Notes: generated from the sequence alone by a model not told the origin. A stretch of DNA of 64,000 bases from Cepaea nemoralis (GCA_014155875.1 JACEFZ010004110.1:23732-87731); one strand, 5' to 3'; counted from the stretch's first letter, positions 23,153 through 35,702 are shown. Translations and numbers: made by a program.

Positions 23153-23480
23153 GGATCTAAACATGTGGGGCTAGCACTTTATACATAACAATCCTTAAGC
23201 TTGAAGAAATAATCGTCATATTGAACTAAAGCGCAAATATTGCTAGTGGTGACTGTTGTTTACACGGTCCATGAACAGAAAATATATTGTTTTGTTTCTA
23301 CTTGCAGTACAAGAAAAAGTACTTGGACTTTGCGATACACTCAATGAAGGTAAGTTGTACTATTGTCGCACATTACTACAACTGGTAAATAAGTACACAT
23401 TTTATTTATTGACGGTGTTCTGATGTGTGAGTAATGTGTGGCTGTCGTCAATTTTTTTTTTTTTAACCACACATCAGTGA
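23153..23480 (+). repeat. Host tandem unit U1, mini-exon-bearing segment
   Basis: Aligns with 36967-37280: GATCTAAACATGTGG, GCTTGAAGAAA, TGTTTTGTT.CTA.TTGCAG and GTAAGTTGTA are shared. A weaker match is at 57236-57370. Confidence 0.7.
23308..23349 (+). other. Candidate 42-nt mini-exon
   Basis: A pyrimidine-rich stretch and TTGCAG precede it, and GTAAGT follows immediately. The 42 nt are open in two frames (YKKKYLDFAIHSMK, or QEKVLGLCDTLNE in the +2 frame). The flanking splice-like motifs are conserved in the paralog at 37127-37141 while the enclosed sequence differs. No transcript evidence exists, and short AG...GT islands arise by chance. Confidence 0.3.
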
Positions 23481-23930
23481 TTTAAACAATTTTCTCATTC
23501 CGGGACTACTTTCATAGGTGGAAAAATTACATTGATGCCATAATCGCTTCCACTCAATAGCATAGAGCACAAAGCTGTATCGATTCTATAACAAGAAGAA
23601 AGGGTATTTGTCTGACAGGTCAGAGGAACCAGTGACCGTGTCTTCACCGTGAGAACCATCTTGTAGAAATGCCGAGAGCCATATGTACTGGATCTACATA
23701 CTTGTATTGTAGACAACAGTAAGGACTTCACTGTGGTTAGTATAAGAAATTGTGAAACACCATGGGAGAAATGGAAATGCAAGCATATGCTAGTTAGTGA
23801 ATTGAATCATTTTACCGTGAACATCAAGCTGCTGCAACAGTAGCCGTGATATAAAGCAGGCAAGTTTTCGTTACAACAAGAAGGAATAAGCCATTGCTGC
23901 ATTTTCTTGCTGTAACTGTTCAGTATCGCT
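23481..23930 (+). repeat. Host tandem unit U1, distal segment
   Basis: Aligns with 49216-49640: GATGCC.TAATCGCT, GATTCTATAACAAGAAGAAA, CAGTGACCGTGTCTTC and TAGAC.ACAGTAAGGACTTC are shared. A minus-strand frame in both copies retains LSSCYRI and a downstream CSML, but coding is not supported otherwise. Confidence 0.65.
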
Positions 23931-23934
23931 GCAG

Positions 23935-24490
23935 CATATATAATGAGGAAAGTGAGAAAAGATGATATCATGGAACATTATGGTACATTCAAAATGGGTG
24001 GAAATGCAATTCCAGACTTCGAATATGCCGATAGCATGATTTTTCTGGCAAATAATGTTTTTAGAAATTAAAAGAGTTAATCTTTTCTGTTAAAATTCTC
24101 ACAGATGTTGAAACATTGCTTTCAAAACTGAAATAAAAACGAAAAACACAGAGGTTTAATAATGTCCAAAAACAAAAATACACGGCAATCAAGAAAGCAG
24201 AATCAACAATGTAGAAATTTAAAATACCACTAACTAACATTTCAAAACAAAGTTGTAAAATGAGAATTATTTAAGAGAACTCAGAAAGAAACTACATACA
24301 GTGGAGCAGAAGATAACAAACTGGAGATCTTTGTTACATTACAAAACAAACTGAAGTAAAACCTTCAGATTTTCAACATTCTCTCTTCATAATTGTTTAC
24401 ATTCACTAAAGAATATATAATGAGAAATGACGAGACAAATAACAATTTTGATTCATTCAAAATGAATACAATCCAATTCCATAACACAGA
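23935..24490 (+). pseudogene. Decayed RTE-like RT fragments
   Basis: The plus strand reads IMRKVRKDDIMEHYGTFKMG, then GNAIPDFEYADSMIFLAN, recognisable as the RT region with YADD changed to YADS. A second worn copy of the same segment appears at about 24410-24475 (YIMRNDETNNNFDSFKMN). The remainder is AT-rich and undiagnostic. Confidence 0.5.
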
Positions 24491-24498
24491 CATGCAGA

Positions 24499-25231
24499 TG
24501 ATTGATTGATTGATTGATTGACATCACAGCATTCAAGGCATTCCCAAAAGCGCTACGTCCCCATCCTCAGCAGCCAGCGAAGGGATCCAACAGTCGGCAG
24601 ACCAAGGATGTAACGCATACACACTACTGGGGTGTCTCTAGTGCATCCCAGAATGACCCGCATAGTTCGTAGCATAGCATAGCTTCGTTCTGTATGCGCT
24701 CTAACTTCACCAGCTGACTCTCTGAGACAGTGAGCAGACCTAATCCATAATCAATTACTAAGTGCTGGTATAGTGTGAAAAGCATTCTCTGCTCTATGTC
24801 CATTGCAGCCATAGTTTTAAGTGTGTTGAGTCCCTTTTGAGTTCTTGTCACGACCGTCTCCACATGGTCTTGAAGGATAGGCTCCTGTCTAATGTGATGC
24901 CCAGATACTTCAGTTTGTTCTCTCTGTTGACCTTCTACCATCTATCGCGAGGCTTGGGACATCAGCTATTACAATCCTGTTGTCCAGAGAGCACCACAAA
25001 ACAGCCGCCTTCTCCGGATGGATGACAGCACTCATTTCTGTGCACCAGTCAATCACTTTGTCTACTGTCGCCTGTAACTCCTGGGCTGTTTTCTCCCTAT
25101 CTCTCCCCTGCCTATATGCAAAAATATCATCTGCAAATGTTAGTATTCTTCCAACCCATGGTGCTTCTAGGTTTGCAGTCTTGCTCGTATACACATTAAA
25201 GAGCACCGGTGAGATTGCAGATCCCTGTGGC
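24499..25231 (-). mobile_element. LINE-B copy 2, fragment
   Basis: Minus strand. RT from QGSAISPVLFNVYTSK through FADDIFAYRQG and the thumb up to the LINE-B position near 9330. It then jumps directly to a short 3' end with the tetranucleotide tail (TGAT)n on the plus strand (24499-24520). The RNase H is deleted. Sequence is very close to LINE-B copy 1 (ILTFADDI, VDKVIDWCTEMS). At least one frameshift lies near 24930. Confidence 0.82.
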
Positions 25232-25423
25232 ATAAGAAAGGGAAGTAATCTGAAACATGTGCAAATGAACGCGAGTAGGGGATGATGAACCAAACATGTA
25301 AGTATATTAAAGTGGAAATATATTTACTAAAGTACTTCAGAATTGACTTAGTAACACATGGATTTTCAAAACTCTGCACCACTTATAATTAAAAACATAA
25401 TGGAACCTATAACAGTGATATCC
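25232..25423 (+). repeat. Host tandem unit U2, left segment
   Basis: Aligns with 45732-45920: GCATAAGA.AGGGAAGTAATCT, ATATATTTACTAAA.TACTTC and GAATTGACTTAGTAACACAT are shared. It is truncated on both sides by LINE fragments. Confidence 0.75.
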
Positions 25424-25457
<34 letters not shown>

Positions 25458-26558
25458 ATTAGTCGACAGATCATCCTCATTGCACATCGAACCATTCAGT
25501 CCATAAGTGCTCGGAACCCCTCCTCAGCAAATCCCCCAGCGTGTAGGTAGCGGCTAACGACGCCAGTTCTGTGTTGGTTTATCAATCTTCTTTGGCTTCC
25601 TGCGTAGTGTTCTTGTTTGGCCACCCCTCTTTAAATTTGCTGCTCTCGCAGTCTGGCCATTGTTGTAGATTCACATTCATCACTTGGTTCTCGCAAAAGT
25701 CTTACTTCTCGTAGAGCATTCAGAATGTCAGCCTGGTCCCATGGCGCGCCGCCCGTCCACCGTAACATCACCTGCGAGCTTGTCAGCCCGCTCATTTCCT
25801 TGTACTCCCGCATGCCCTGGCACGAAGATGAAACTAATCTTTGCCAGCCGAGACCCGCTTCAGAGGCAGCAACCATTCTCTTCGGATCGACCCCTCCTCT
25901 ATCCTCTTGATCATGTTCATTGAGTCGCTAAGGAACAAGCCCTAGTGAATGTCTGTGTCTCGGGCCATGTTATTGCTTTACTTACTGCCATGACTTCCAT
26001 AGTCAGGGCTTACACTTGTGGTTTTCTGAAGCACCAGTCCTCCTTCTCATCCGGCCCGAGCTGTAAAGTCCATGACTTCTCACTGGTCGGATCGACCGAC
26101 CCATCTGTGTAGATGACCGCGTCCACCGTCCCTTAGCGAATTCTCCTCGAAAATTCAACGCTTGTACTTCCAGCCTCAACAGCGAGCCCCGGATTTTCTT
26201 GTCTGCATTTTCTATCTAGTTGGATGCAAACTGAAAAGGATTGCAGAAGTCTGTTCTGGTCTCACTTGGCATCCCCCATTCCTCGCAGGTTCTAAGATCC
26301 TCAAGTGAACACACCCTTTTGAAGAATGTCCTTTCGGCTTGACCCATCCACGACCGTCCTCTTTTTAACCTTCTGCCTTCACCCCCTAATTTCACTAGCA
26401 GTGGATGTTTTGTGTGTTTGTTGCGTTAATTCTGAGGTTTGCGTGCCCTGCAAACTTGTATTCTCCTCGTCAATGGTTTGGAAATCAAGAAGTAGCGCAT
26501 CGCCCTGCATTCTGTATCTCTTGTACATCCAAGAATATCGCATAGCTTCATTCTGTAT
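25424..26558 (-). mobile_element. LINE-A copy 3, 5'-truncated
   Basis: Starts on the plus strand with the reversed (CTAA)n tail (TTAG repeats, 25424-25458) and TCGACAGATCATCCTC. It then gives minus-strand RNase H and linker with many indels. It ends at the RT position equivalent to about 3023-3030 of copy 1, within ten bases of where copy 2 is truncated. More diverged than copy 2. No convincing target duplication. Confidence 0.85.
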
Positions 26559-26805
26559 GTGATTTAAAAACGATTTTCATATAAAAATAATGGCTGGTGG
26601 TTGTGGAAGGACTTCTTTTAGTTACTGTGGCGCCAGGAGGCTGGGTGAAGCCGGGCCGCTCAGACAGATAGACAGACAATACAGACAGACAGACATATAG
26701 TCGGGGAACGGGAGCTTATATGAACTACGTATATAAATTAAATGAGATTCTCCCCACCAGGAACTTGGTGCAGCCGGGTCAGACAGACAGACACTTGTTC
26801 TCTAG
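26559..26805 (+). mobile_element. Helitron-like fragment F
   Basis: Matches the interior and 3' part of element C (about 34940-35230): TTTTCAT.TAAAAATAATG.., then modules of GCCGGG plus (CAGA)n and GGGAACGGGAGCTTATATGA. It ends in CTAG at 26802-26805. The 5' part is missing, replaced by LINE-A copy 3. Confidence 0.55.
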
Positions 26806-26839
26806 TATTTTGTCTATCAGAAATTTTCTTATTACTTGA

Positions 26840-29270
26840 CCTAGGTTTTTTTCACTTTGGCTAACAAGTTCCTACTTTTCATAAGTTTGGGTTGTTTTGG
26901 TATTTTTCTCTTTTGGGCCGATACCTTTTCATACTTGTTTACAAAGTTTCGTACTTGTTCTAGTATTGTTGGGGGGTGGGGGAGGGGGGGGGGGGGGGAG
27001 GTATTTCGGTACGTGGTCAATATTGTTCCCCATTTGACCTACAAATTTCTATTTTCATAAGTTGTGGACAAGATATCTCGTTACGTTGGTCAATATTTTT
27101 TCCCTATTCGGCTAGCAAATTTTCCTATTTGTCCAAGATATTTTCCATTTGGTTTTACATATGTTCCTACTTTTTTTATAAGTTTGGGTGATATATTTCT
27201 CTGTTTGTCGTATACCTTTTGCATCCTTACTTAACAAAGTTTTTCGTACTTTTCCTAAGGGGGAAGAATTTTTTGGGGGGAGTATTTCGTTAACGTGGTT
27301 AATATTGTCCCCCAGTTGGCTAACACATTTTCCCCTCCCTACTTTTCATAGTGTGGACAAGATATATCGTTTACGTGGTCAATATTTTTTCTATCGGCTA
27401 GCAAATTTTCCTATTTGGCCAAGATTTTTTTCCTTGTGGTTTACATATTCCTACTTTTTAATAAGTTTGGGTGATATAATTTCTCTGTTGGTCGATACCT
27501 TTTCATATTACTTACAAAGTTTTCGTACTTTTCCTAAAGTTTTGTTTGGGGGTTTTCGTTTACGTGGTTATATTGTCCCCATTTGACTACAATTTCCTCT
27601 ACTTTTTTCATCAGTGTGGACAGATTCTCGTTACGTGGTCAATGATTTTTCGTATTCGGCTAGCAAATTTTCCTATTTGGGCACAAGATATTTTCATTTG
27701 GTTAACATATGTCACTACTTTTTTATAAGTTTGGGTGAGATATTTTCTCTGTTTGGTCGATACCTTTTCATACATACTTACAACGTTTTCGTACTTTTCC
27801 TAAGTTTGTTGGGGGGTATTTCGTACAGTGTGTTAATCCTTGTCCCCCATTTGGCTAACAACTTTTCACTACTTTTCATAATGTGACCAAGATATATCGT
27901 ATACGAGTGGTCAATATTGTTTTTTCTATTGGCTAACAAATTTTATTCTTTGGCCAAGATATTTTCCATTTGGTTAACATATTTTCCTACTTTTTATAAG
28001 TTTGGTGATATATTTCTCCTGTTTTTGTCGATACCTGTATCATACTTGCTTAACAAAGTTTCGTACTTTGTTTTCTGAGTTTGTGTGGGGATATTTTCGT
28101 TACTTGGACAATTTTCCCCATTTGGCTAACAAATTTATCCTATTTGTATCCTAAGATATGTTCATTTGGTTAACATATTTCTTACTTTTTATAAGTTTAG
28201 CACGGTGATAGATTTCTCTGTTTTGATCGATACCTTTTCATACTTGCTTAACAAAGTTTCGTACTTTTCGTCAGTTTTGTTGGGGGGTATTTCGCACCTT
28301 GTACATATTTTCCCCATTTGCTAACATTTTCCTATTTGGCCAAGAATATTTTCCCTTTGCTAACTATGTTCCTACTTTTTATAAGTTTGGGTCCTAGATT
28401 TCTCTGTTTGACGATACCTTTTCATATACTTGCTTCACAAAGTTTCGTATTTCATAAGTTTGTTGGGGGGTTATTTCGTTACTTGTGGTTCAATCTTTTT
28501 TCTCAATGGCTAACAATTTTCCTTAGTTGGCCAAGGTATTTTTCTCTGTGGTTAACATATGTTCCTACTTTTTATAAGTTTTGGGTATATATTTCTCTAC
28601 TTGGTCGATACCTTTTCATACTTCTTAACAAAAGTTTCGTACTTTTCCTATTTTGTTGTGGGGTATTTTCGTTACTTGGACATATTTTCACCCATTTGGC
28701 TAACAAATTTATTCCTATTTGCCCCAGATAGTTTCCATTTGGTTAACACATGTTCCATACTTTTTAGAAGTTAGGTTTAATATATTTCTCTGTTTGGACA
28801 TACCTTTTTTCATACTTGCTTACAAATTTCGTACTTGTTCATAGTTTGGTTGGGGAATTTTTCGTTACTTTGTCTCTTTTTTCTCCCTTGCTAACAAATT
28901 TTCCTATTTGGCAACCAAGGTATTTTCCCTTTGAGTTACAATAGTTCCTACTTTTTATAAGTTTGGGTGATATATTTCTCTGTATTGGTCGATACATGTT
29001 CATACTTGCGTACCAAGTTTTCGTACTTTTCATTAGTTTGTTATTGGGTATTTCGTTACTTGGTCAAGCTTTTTTTCTCATTTTGCCTACAAATTTCCCT
29101 ACTTTTCATAAGTGTGGACAAGATTATATCGTTTAGTGCTATGTCAATATTTTTTCTATTTGGCTAACAATTTCCATTTTGGCTAGAGCTTTCCCATTTG
29201 GTTAACATATTTCCTACTTTTTATAAGTTTGGGTGATTATTTCGGCATTTGACCAATAATTTTAATATTT
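26840..29270. repeat. T-rich diverged satellite, about ten units of roughly 190-300 bp
   Basis: Each unit cycles through phrases such as CTTTTCCTAAGTTTGTTGGG, TTTCGTTACTTGGTCAA, CATTTGGCTAACAAATTT, CCAAGATATTTTCC, CTACTTTTTATAAGTTTGGG and GATACCTTTTCATACTTGCT. The period shortens from about 280 bp on the left to about 190 bp on the right. Units differ mainly by indels. Frames across it (Phe/Tyr/Leu-rich) are not credible genes. Confidence 0.85.
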
Positions 29271-30539
29271 TGTCTAACATATTTCTTATTTGACGGTTTA
29301 AGTGGTACAAGAACGTGTACTTTTGTCTGGTTGTGAAGTGTGGCACTGAGCAGGTACACTGACAAAAAAAAAAACATATAGTGGTCTTGGAAATGGTTTT
29401 CTGGAGAAAGATGTAAAGACACTATGGAAACATAGAAAGAAAGGGAAATGAAAGTGTGGCTATCTAATTTGATACGTGATAACGTCGCTGATTATGACGG
29501 CGGACCGGTGACCTGTCATGTTACGTGCATTGCTAAGTTGAATCGGGGCAGTTTGTTGTGTTTGTGTGCATCTGTTAACACCACACTACCCACCGTCCTG
29601 TATGACCCGAATAGTTGTTACGTACATATACGATTTCCCCGACTAGCCTCGGTGATCACAGTCTGTACTATGAATATGAGAAAGGCTTAATCGGACACAT
29701 GGGTGATTGTTTACATGCGCGTATGGGTTTTTCGAGACCGATTTATGTTGTATTGATCCCGCGAGTGGCCTTTGGTGTAACCGGATAAACACTAGGACTA
29801 CACGGTTATAGAAAAGAGAGAGAGAGAGAAGAGAGAGAGACGAGAGAAGAGAAGAGAGAGAGAGAAGGGTGACCCTTTTAGCCTTCGGATGCAATGTTGA
29901 TGATGCAGTGTTAGTCACTTCCTACATACACAGTGATCATCCATACGTTAGGTTCCTTGAGTCGTAACAACCGATAGGACACCCTTTTTCTATAGTTTCC
30001 TCTTAACCACGTGTCTAAGAGTGTACCATTAACCTACCACCCCTGTGATCGGATTCGCCGCCGTTCTTTGAACATTTCTGTTTATTAGCGACGTGTTTCC
30101 ACGTGTATCGTTATGCGTGTCACTGGATCCATCGCCATCTTTGACCGGTTGAATCATTAACCCGTGTTCTGGCTGTACCATTATACATGTTATCGGAAGC
30201 AGGAATTCTTTGATTGTTTTAGTCAGTGAGCCTTTTCTTGGAGGGTACCTTTACACATGGGATCGACTGCAAGTCCCTATTTGACCAGTTTTTAGCGAAT
30301 GAGACGTAGTCTGGTTGTAGCAATACCCCTGTGTGATAGGGTGCGCGCCCCATCTTTGACGGCTGTAACTACTGTCCATGTGTGTCGACTGTACCACTAG
30401 GTGCTATTGATCAATACAAATCAGTGCTCGAGGCGCTCCTGTCAGGGAATTGGCCGATAGTAAGGACATTACTTTCTGAGCTTTAACAGTCGGCATAACG
30501 TCTTGATCTTTCATCGATCCACTTTAACCATCATCATGT
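29271..30539. other. Unassigned sequence with a (GA)n tract
   Basis: No gene or family recognised. A degenerate (GAGA)n run lies at about 29812-29867. A plus-strand frame at 29448-29690 has no diagnostic content. Confidence 0.5.
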
Positions 30540-31965
30540 CACTACACATACCATACCCTACAATTTAAGTGATCCTTCGACCACTTGATCACTACTTCAC
30601 TAGTACTTGACCACTATTTGACTATGTCCTTACTTATTTTACCATCACCCGTTTCACTACACGTACCAAACCCTATAATTTAAGTGATCATTCGACTACT
30701 TGACCACTACTTGACCACTATTCTGAGCACCACTTGACCAATCTTGATCATCACCATGTCACTATACCTACTTTCACCGACAATTTAAGTAGTCACTCGA
30801 CCATTTACCACTACTTGCCACTACTTGAGCACGTCATCGATCACTTGGACCCACACAGGTTACTACACGTACTTTCCCTTACAATTTAAGTGGTCACTCG
30901 ACCATTTGACCATTACTTGTCCGCTACTTGATCACTACTTGACAACGTCACTACTTAATTTATCCATCTCTGTTTCACTACACGTACCATACCCTACAAT
31001 TTTCTCACTTGAGCGGTTGACCACTGGTTGAGCACTACTTGACCACTGCTTGACCACGTTGTCGACCATTTTACCATCACCGTTTCAATATACGTACTTT
31101 TCCCTACCTTTTAAGTGTTCATTCGACCACTTGACCACTGGTTGACCGCTACTTGACCATGTCATCGATCACTTTAACCACTACCATAATCTTAGGGACA
31201 TCGTCCTCTACAATTTAAGTGGTGACTCGACCACTTGACCACTACTAACCATTGGTTGACCACTACTTTACCACCCTTTAATCATCACCATGTCGCTACG
31301 ACAAATTTTTCCTAAAATTTTCCTAAAATTTTCTTCACTTAACCACCACTTGACCAGTGCTTGACCACTGCTTGACCACTAATTTACCATCCTTTAATCA
31401 TCACCATATCATTACAACTACTTTTCCCCTAAAATTTTCTCACTTGACCACCACCTGACCACTAGTTGACCACTAATTTACCATCCTTTAATCATCACCA
31501 TATCATTACAACTACTTTTCCCCTAAAATTTTCTCACTTGACCAACACCTGACCACTGGTTGACCACTAATTTACCATCCTTTAATCATCACCATATCAT
31601 TACAACTACTTTTCCCTAAATTTTCTCACTTGACCACCACTTGACCACTAATTTATCACCCTTTATTCATCACCATATCATTACAACCACTTTTCCCTAC
31701 AGTTTCCTCACTTGACCACTACTTGACCACTGCTTGACCACTAATTTACCATCCTTTAATCATCACCATATCATTACAACTACTTTTCCCCTAAAATTTT
31801 CTCACTTGACCACCACCTGACCATTGCTTGACCACTGCTTGACCACTAATTTACCACTCTTTAATCGTCACCATATCATTACAACCACTTTCCCCTAAAA
31901 TGTCCTCACTTGGCCATTACTTGACCACTGCTTGACCACTACTTGACCACTAATACCTGGTACCC
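30540..31965. repeat. CACTTGACCACTA-type repeat, graded into units of about 90 bp
   Basis: The short motif CTTGACCACTACTTGACCAC recurs throughout. From about 31390 to 31880 it becomes a regular repeat of about 85-100 bp: ATCATCACCATATCATTACA, then CTACTTTTCCCCTAAAATTT, then TTGACCACC. No coding potential. Confidence 0.85.
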
Positions 31966-32629
31966 ACCCCTTACCACCGAATGACACTACACCATATCCA
32001 TTGCAATCAACGATCTTTAGCTTTCAAGGTTTCATTTGTAACACGTGTGATGTTAGTGAATAAGCTACTATGAACATCTACATAGCACTAATAACCACCC
32101 TTATCAACTAATTGCACTAAACCATACCCACTACTATCCCCACCGCACCTTTTATTTGTACTAATGTACACCGCCAATGTGCTAACAGTTCAAAATACTT
32201 TAACATACCACTCACCCCCGTTTTTACAACCCGTTACTTAATGACTTTTCCATATGCACCCCTCCACGTCTGTTATGAACCGACCACCGTCACACCCGCT
32301 GGAGATTTTCCCACACTTGCCGACGTATAACTCCCCGGTACTACCTGCCAGACTTTCCCACTATGCCTCTACTTATTTAATATGCATTGTATTGTCTATA
32401 CATGGTTTAATAAAAAACATATACCTTACTTGACTCGTTTGTTATTTTGTATTTTTATGTTGTACACATACCTAACGTCACTAGACCACACCTACTCGGA
32501 CCACGCCTATTAAAAAAAACGAGTTATCACCCTTGACGTTTTAAAAAAATCCGGAGAGTTATCGCCCTTTGAGGCGCAAATCTCTTTTGCGCCTCAAAAC
32601 CGGCGGCTTTAGCCCGAAATACACTACTA
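31966..32629. other. Unassigned sequence ending in a strong hairpin region
   Basis: AT-rich sequence without recognised genes. GAGTTATC.CCCTT occurs twice (32521 and 32556), just before a perfect hairpin at 32568-32598. Confidence 0.5.
32568..32598. other. Perfect 13-bp hairpin, 5-nt loop
   Basis: Arms TTTGAGGCGCAAA and TTTGCGCCTCAAA flank TCTCT. The arms match perfectly and have a GC-rich core. It could be a transposon-end structure; nothing shows a transcription terminator or regulator. Confidence 0.6.
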
Positions 32630-32894
32630 CTGGGCCGGGTCAGCCAGACAGACAGACAGACAAACAAACAAGCAGACAGACAGATAGTCGGGAACGGGAG
32701 CTTATATGACTACGTATATGAATTAAATGAGATGCTCCCCAACAGGGACTGGGTGAAGCCGGGCCGGGTCAGACAGACAGACAGATAGACAGACAAACAG
32801 ACAGATAGTCGGGAACGGGAGCTTATATGACTGCTTATATCAATTAAATGAGATGCTCCCCACCAGGGACTGGGTGAAGTCGGGCCGGATCAGC

Positions 32895-32928
<34 letters not shown>

Positions 32929-33003
32929 AGCAGACAGACAGACAGACTGATAGATAGATAGATCCCCTCCAGGGCCTGGGCGAAGCCGGGCCGGGTCAGC
33001 TAG
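32630..33003 (+). mobile_element. Helitron-like 3' end (element G)
   Basis: Three tandem 3'-end modules (GGGAACGGGAGCTTATATGA ... GAAGCCGGGCCGGGTCAG) joined by (CAGA)n. The last ends in CTAG at 33000-33003. The 5' boundary is not visible. Confidence 0.6.
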
Positions 33004-34181
33004 TATATATATAAAAGAATGTATATCTGTATGTCACTTTGTATATTATTTATGCGTTCCCGAACGGTCCATCCGATTGAGATGAAATTTTCTTCACGTC
33101 TTCGTCTCATTCCCGTGCTGCCAAATGTCATAGTTTTTTTTAAGTGTACAAACAGTTATTTACTTAATATTATTTAATATTTAATTTACATTATAATGTA
33201 TATATAGCGAGGGGACATAACTTCTAATAGCAGTGCTATATATGTAAAATTGTTGCACATTTCTCAAATAGGTGGACCTTTTCGCTAAAGTTATCTACAG
33301 GCATATGCGTTATAATTTCTCCTCCTCCTCCTCCTCCTCCCCTCACCCCTTCTTCTCCCCATCGTCCTCCTCCTCCCCTCCTCCTTCTCCTCCTCCTCCC
33401 CTTCCTTCCCTTTCCTCCTCCTCCTCCTCCTCCTCCACCACTTCTCCTCAACCTCCTCCTCTTCTTCTTCCACCTCCTCCTCCACCCCTAATCCTCCCCC
33501 TCTTCTCCCTTCCTCCTCACTACCCCTCCCTCTCCCGACCCCTTCTCATCCTCCTCCCTCTCCTCCTCCCCTCCTCCTCCTCTCCACTCCTTCTCCTCCT
33601 CCTCTCCTCCTCCTCCTTCTCCCTCCTGCTCCTGCTCCTCCTCCCTCCTCCTCCCCACTCCTCCTCCTCCCTCCTGCTCATACTCCCTCGTCCTCCTCCT
33701 CCCTCCACCTCCTCCACCTCCTCCTCCTCCCCCTCCTCCTTCCCCACCCTTCTCCTCCTCCCTCTCCTTCCTCTCCCCTCTTCCCCTCCTTCTCCATCCT
33801 CCTCCTCCTTGACCCTCCTCCTCCCCTCCTCCGCCTCCCCTCCTTCTCCTTCCTCCCCCTCCTCCCTTATCCTCCACCACCTCCTCCTCTTCCTCCTCCT
33901 CCCCATCCTCTTCCTCTCCTCCTCCTCCCTCCTCCTCCTCCTCTGCTCCCTATTTAGTTATTGGGATGAAGATTGTTCTCTTCCAATCTGTTCGCCATAA
34001 TTCCGGGAACGGGTACTGAAGCTTATATGACTACTTATATGAATTAAATGAGACGCTCCCTGCCAGGGTCTGGGCGAACCCGGGCTGGGCTTCTTATATG
34101 GGAACGGGAACCGGAGCAGGGGCCGCATATGAATTAAATGAGACGCTCCCCGCTAGGGGCTGAGCGAAGCTGGGCCGGGTC

Positions 34182-34222
<41 letters not shown>

Positions 34223-34306
34223 GTCGGGAACGGGAGCATATATGACTACTTATAAGAATTAAATGAGATGCACCCCATCAGGGACTGGGCGAAGCCGGGC
34301 CGGGTC

Positions 34307-34391
<85 letters not shown>

Positions 34392-34487
34392 GTCGGGAAC
34401 GGGAATGGGAGCTTATATGACTACTTATATGAATTAAATGAGATGCTCGTCACCAGGGACCGGGCGAAGCCGGGCCGGGTCAGCTAG
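33004..34487 (+). mobile_element. Helitron-like element B
   Basis: Begins TATATATATAAAAG directly after the CTAG of element G (the expected TC is not present). It carries the conserved GTTCC.GAACGGTCCATCC block and a (CTC)n tract at 33320-33950. It ends in four modules closing with GGTCAGCTAG at 34487. Same family as A, D and E; no coding region. Confidence 0.65.
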
Positions 34488-35702
34488 TCTATATCTATAA
34501 AACAGAGTGTATGTGGTTGTGTGTGTTTGTGGGTAGATTTGTATTGGATGCGTTCGATAACGGTACATCCGATTGAGATGAAATTTTCTACACGTCTTTC
34601 TTTCATTCCTGTGCAACCGACTATAATAGTTTCTTAGTGTAAAATCTTCTACTTATTTAATAACATTTATGATGTCTCTATAGCAGGGGGACTTCACTCT
34701 AGAAAAGTTATTTCAAGGGGCATAACTTTTAATAACATTTCTATATACTTTATAGTCATATTGTTGGACTTACTTGCACTATTGTTAAACTCTTTGTCTA
34801 TAGTTAGTTTTAGGCATATGAGTTATAATAAATAATGATATAATCTTTAAGGCATTTTCAAAGTTTGCATAAAAATAATGCATAATGAATAACATTGTAA
34901 CCCATCTTTTTCTGCTTAAAGAACTTATCAACTTTCATGTCGGTGATTAAGAACAGTTTTCATTAAAAATAATGAATGGTGTGTGGAAGGACAATCTTTT
35001 AAGTTACTGTGCGCCAGGAGCTGGGCGAAACCACGCCGGGTCAGATAGATAGACAGACAGACAGATAGTCGGGAACGGAAGCTTATTTGACTACTTATAT
35101 GAATGAATTAAATGACATGCTCCCCACCAGGGACTGGGTGAAGCCGGGCCGGGTCAGACAGATAAACAGACAGTCGGGAACGGGAGAGCTTATATGACTA
35201 CGTATATGAATTAAATGAGATGCTCCCCACCAGGGACTGGGTGAAGCCGGACCGGGACAGGCAGACAGACAGATAGACAGACAAACAGATAGTCGGGAAC
35301 GGGAGAGCTTATATGACTACGTATATGAATTAAATGAGATGCTCCCCACCAGGGACTGGGTGAAGCCGGGCCGGGACAGGCAGACAGACAGATAGACAGA
35401 CAAACAGATAGTCGGGAACGGGAGAGCTTATATGACTACGTATATGAATTAAATGAGATGCTCCCCACCAGGGACTGGGTGGAGCCGGGTCAGACAGACA
35501 GACAGACAGACAGATAGTCGGGAACGGGAGAGCTTATATGACTACTTATATGAATTAAATGAGATGCTCCCCACCAGGGTCTGGGTGAAGCCGGGCCGGG
35601 TCAGCCAGCCAGACAGACAGACAGACAAACAAGCAGACAGACAGACTGATAAATAGATAGATCCCCTCCAGGGCCTGGGTGAAGCCGGGCCGGGTCAGCT
35701 AG
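34488..35702 (+). mobile_element. Helitron-like element C
   Basis: Starts TCTATATCTATAAAAC immediately after the CTAG of element B, giving a head-to-tail pair. It lacks the (CTC)n tract. It has six or seven tandem 3' modules and ends GGTCAGCTAG at 35702, followed by T. The minisatellite that follows is the same target sequence that hosts element A. Confidence 0.7.

Noticed and set aside
24499..25231. Target-site duplication for LINE-B copy 2
   Set aside because: The flanks of the tail and of the truncated end do not match; the fragment seems to have been rearranged after insertion.
26820..29300. Several Phe/Tyr-rich frames as possible membrane proteins
   Set aside because: They recur with the satellite period, are broken by indels in each unit and lack any conserved frame.
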